This document shows positions 63,747 to 64,000 of a stretch of DNA of 64,000 bases, piece after piece. A program made the position numbers and the translations under genes. Every line of letters starts with the position of its first letter. The stretch's first letter is position 1. Origin of the DNA: Peltaster fructicola (Eukaryota; Ascomycota; Dothideomycetes); NCBI GenBank assembly GCA_001592805.2, contig CP051140.1:2171501-2235500 (forward strand). Reading direction: 5' to 3'. The notes beneath the pieces are model-generated. The model did no database searches, had not been told where the DNA came from, and saw only the letters and a list, made by a program, of their open reading frames with translations.

Positions 63747-64000
63747 ATGATCACAGTCCATCACTTACAGGTCGGTCAGTCTGAGCGCATCGTCTGGCTT
63801 TGCGAAGAGCTCGGCATACCTTATGACCTCAAGCTCTACAAACGACATCCAGTATTCTCACCTCCAGAATACCTTGCTCTTCATCCATTGGGAGCGGCAC
63901 CAGTCATCGAGGACGGCGACATCAAGGTCGCAGAATCGGCTGCCTGTGCAGAGTACATCATCAACATCCACGGCTCTGGTCGATTGCTTGTCAAGCCTGG
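63747..64000 (+). CDS. Glutathione S-transferase, N-terminal part (runs off window)
   Basis: The 5' 254 nt of a gene from ATG 63747. The translation starts MITVHHLQVGQSERIVWLCE and continues with LGIPYDLKLYKR, a thioredoxin-fold GST N-terminal domain. It has the cis-Pro segment APVIED and the glutathione-binding AESAACAEYI in the usual order. It resembles the Gtt-like ascomycete GSTs that detoxify electrophiles and lipid peroxides. The all-helical C-terminal domain is outside the window, so substrate class cannot be judged. No intron has occurred before base 64000. Confidence 0.9.
   Translation, partial: MITVHHLQVGQSERIVWLCEELGIPYDLKLYKRHPVFSPPEYLALHPLGAAPVIEDGDIKVAESAACAEYIINIHGSGRLLVKP

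Noticed and set aside
1-64000. Biosynthetic gene cluster, transposon or virus-like insertion
   Set aside because: No polyketide or peptide synthetase, transposase, reverse transcriptase, terminal repeats or capsid-like genes were seen; neighbours are mostly housekeeping genes with separate promoters.

Overview
This 64 kb window comes from a filamentous ascomycete nuclear genome (Pezizomycotina, probably Dothideomycetes). The grounds are short spliceosomal introns, mostly 41-60 nt, with GT...AG ends and CTAAC/CTGAC-like branch points; monocistronic genes on both strands; fungus-specific families (Zn2Cys6 regulator, Gwt1, Vtc1, Vfa1, hybrid histidine kinase); and many intergenic regions of 0.3-2 kb. 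The class-level assignment is inference. I see no transposon, virus-like element, CRISPR array, tRNA or rRNA.

Layout. 0-11 kb: 3' part of a Zn2Cys6-type regulator, glutathione reductase (GLR1), a sphingolipid delta-4 desaturase, a very Ser/Ala-rich secreted wall-type protein and a 5-alpha-reductase-like enzyme. 11-22 kb: a 114-aa His/Thr-rich protein, RHO1, two convergent Cys-based phosphatases (SIW14 and YVH1) and a C2H2 zinc-finger protein. 22-33 kb: VFA1 and ARG4 (divergent), a RUS/DUF647 protein, a histone-fold TFIID subunit, a one-TM PAN-like surface protein, an AlkB-type dioxygenase and a Yck-type casein kinase 1. 33-46 kb: a large hybrid histidine kinase, a protein built of repeated Cys/Trp-rich helical units, VTC1, a Tctex dynein light chain and a proline-rich coiled-coil protein. 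46-57 kb: GWT1, an 87-aa hidden gene, an uncharacterised 332-aa protein, an MFS transporter, MLH3 and a UBE2C-like E2. 57-64 kb: a DH-PH Rho exchange factor, a MAPEG membrane protein, a TDG/Mug-type DNA glycosylase and the 5' end of a glutathione S-transferase.

The genes do not form a biosynthetic cluster. They are mostly housekeeping genes for redox (GLR1, GST, MAPEG), sphingolipid, sterol and GPI-anchor metabolism, DNA repair (MLH3, TDG, AlkB), cell-wall signalling (RHO1, RhoGEF, CK1, histidine kinase) and phosphate/polyphosphate (VTC1).

The observations most worth a second look: a single in-frame TAG where the PH domain of the Rho exchange factor is expected to have Trp (nonsense mutation, base error, or UAG-to-UGG editing); apparent frameshifts inside conserved parts of the casein kinase 1 and the hybrid histidine kinase; an intron in the proline-rich coiled-coil gene that looks derived from a ~73-bp duplication; a GLR1 5' region with two in-frame starts and an overlapping uORF that ends 13 nt before the second start; a 13-nt microexon; and the repeat architecture of the Cys/Trp protein. 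All domain calls were made by eye, without database searches.
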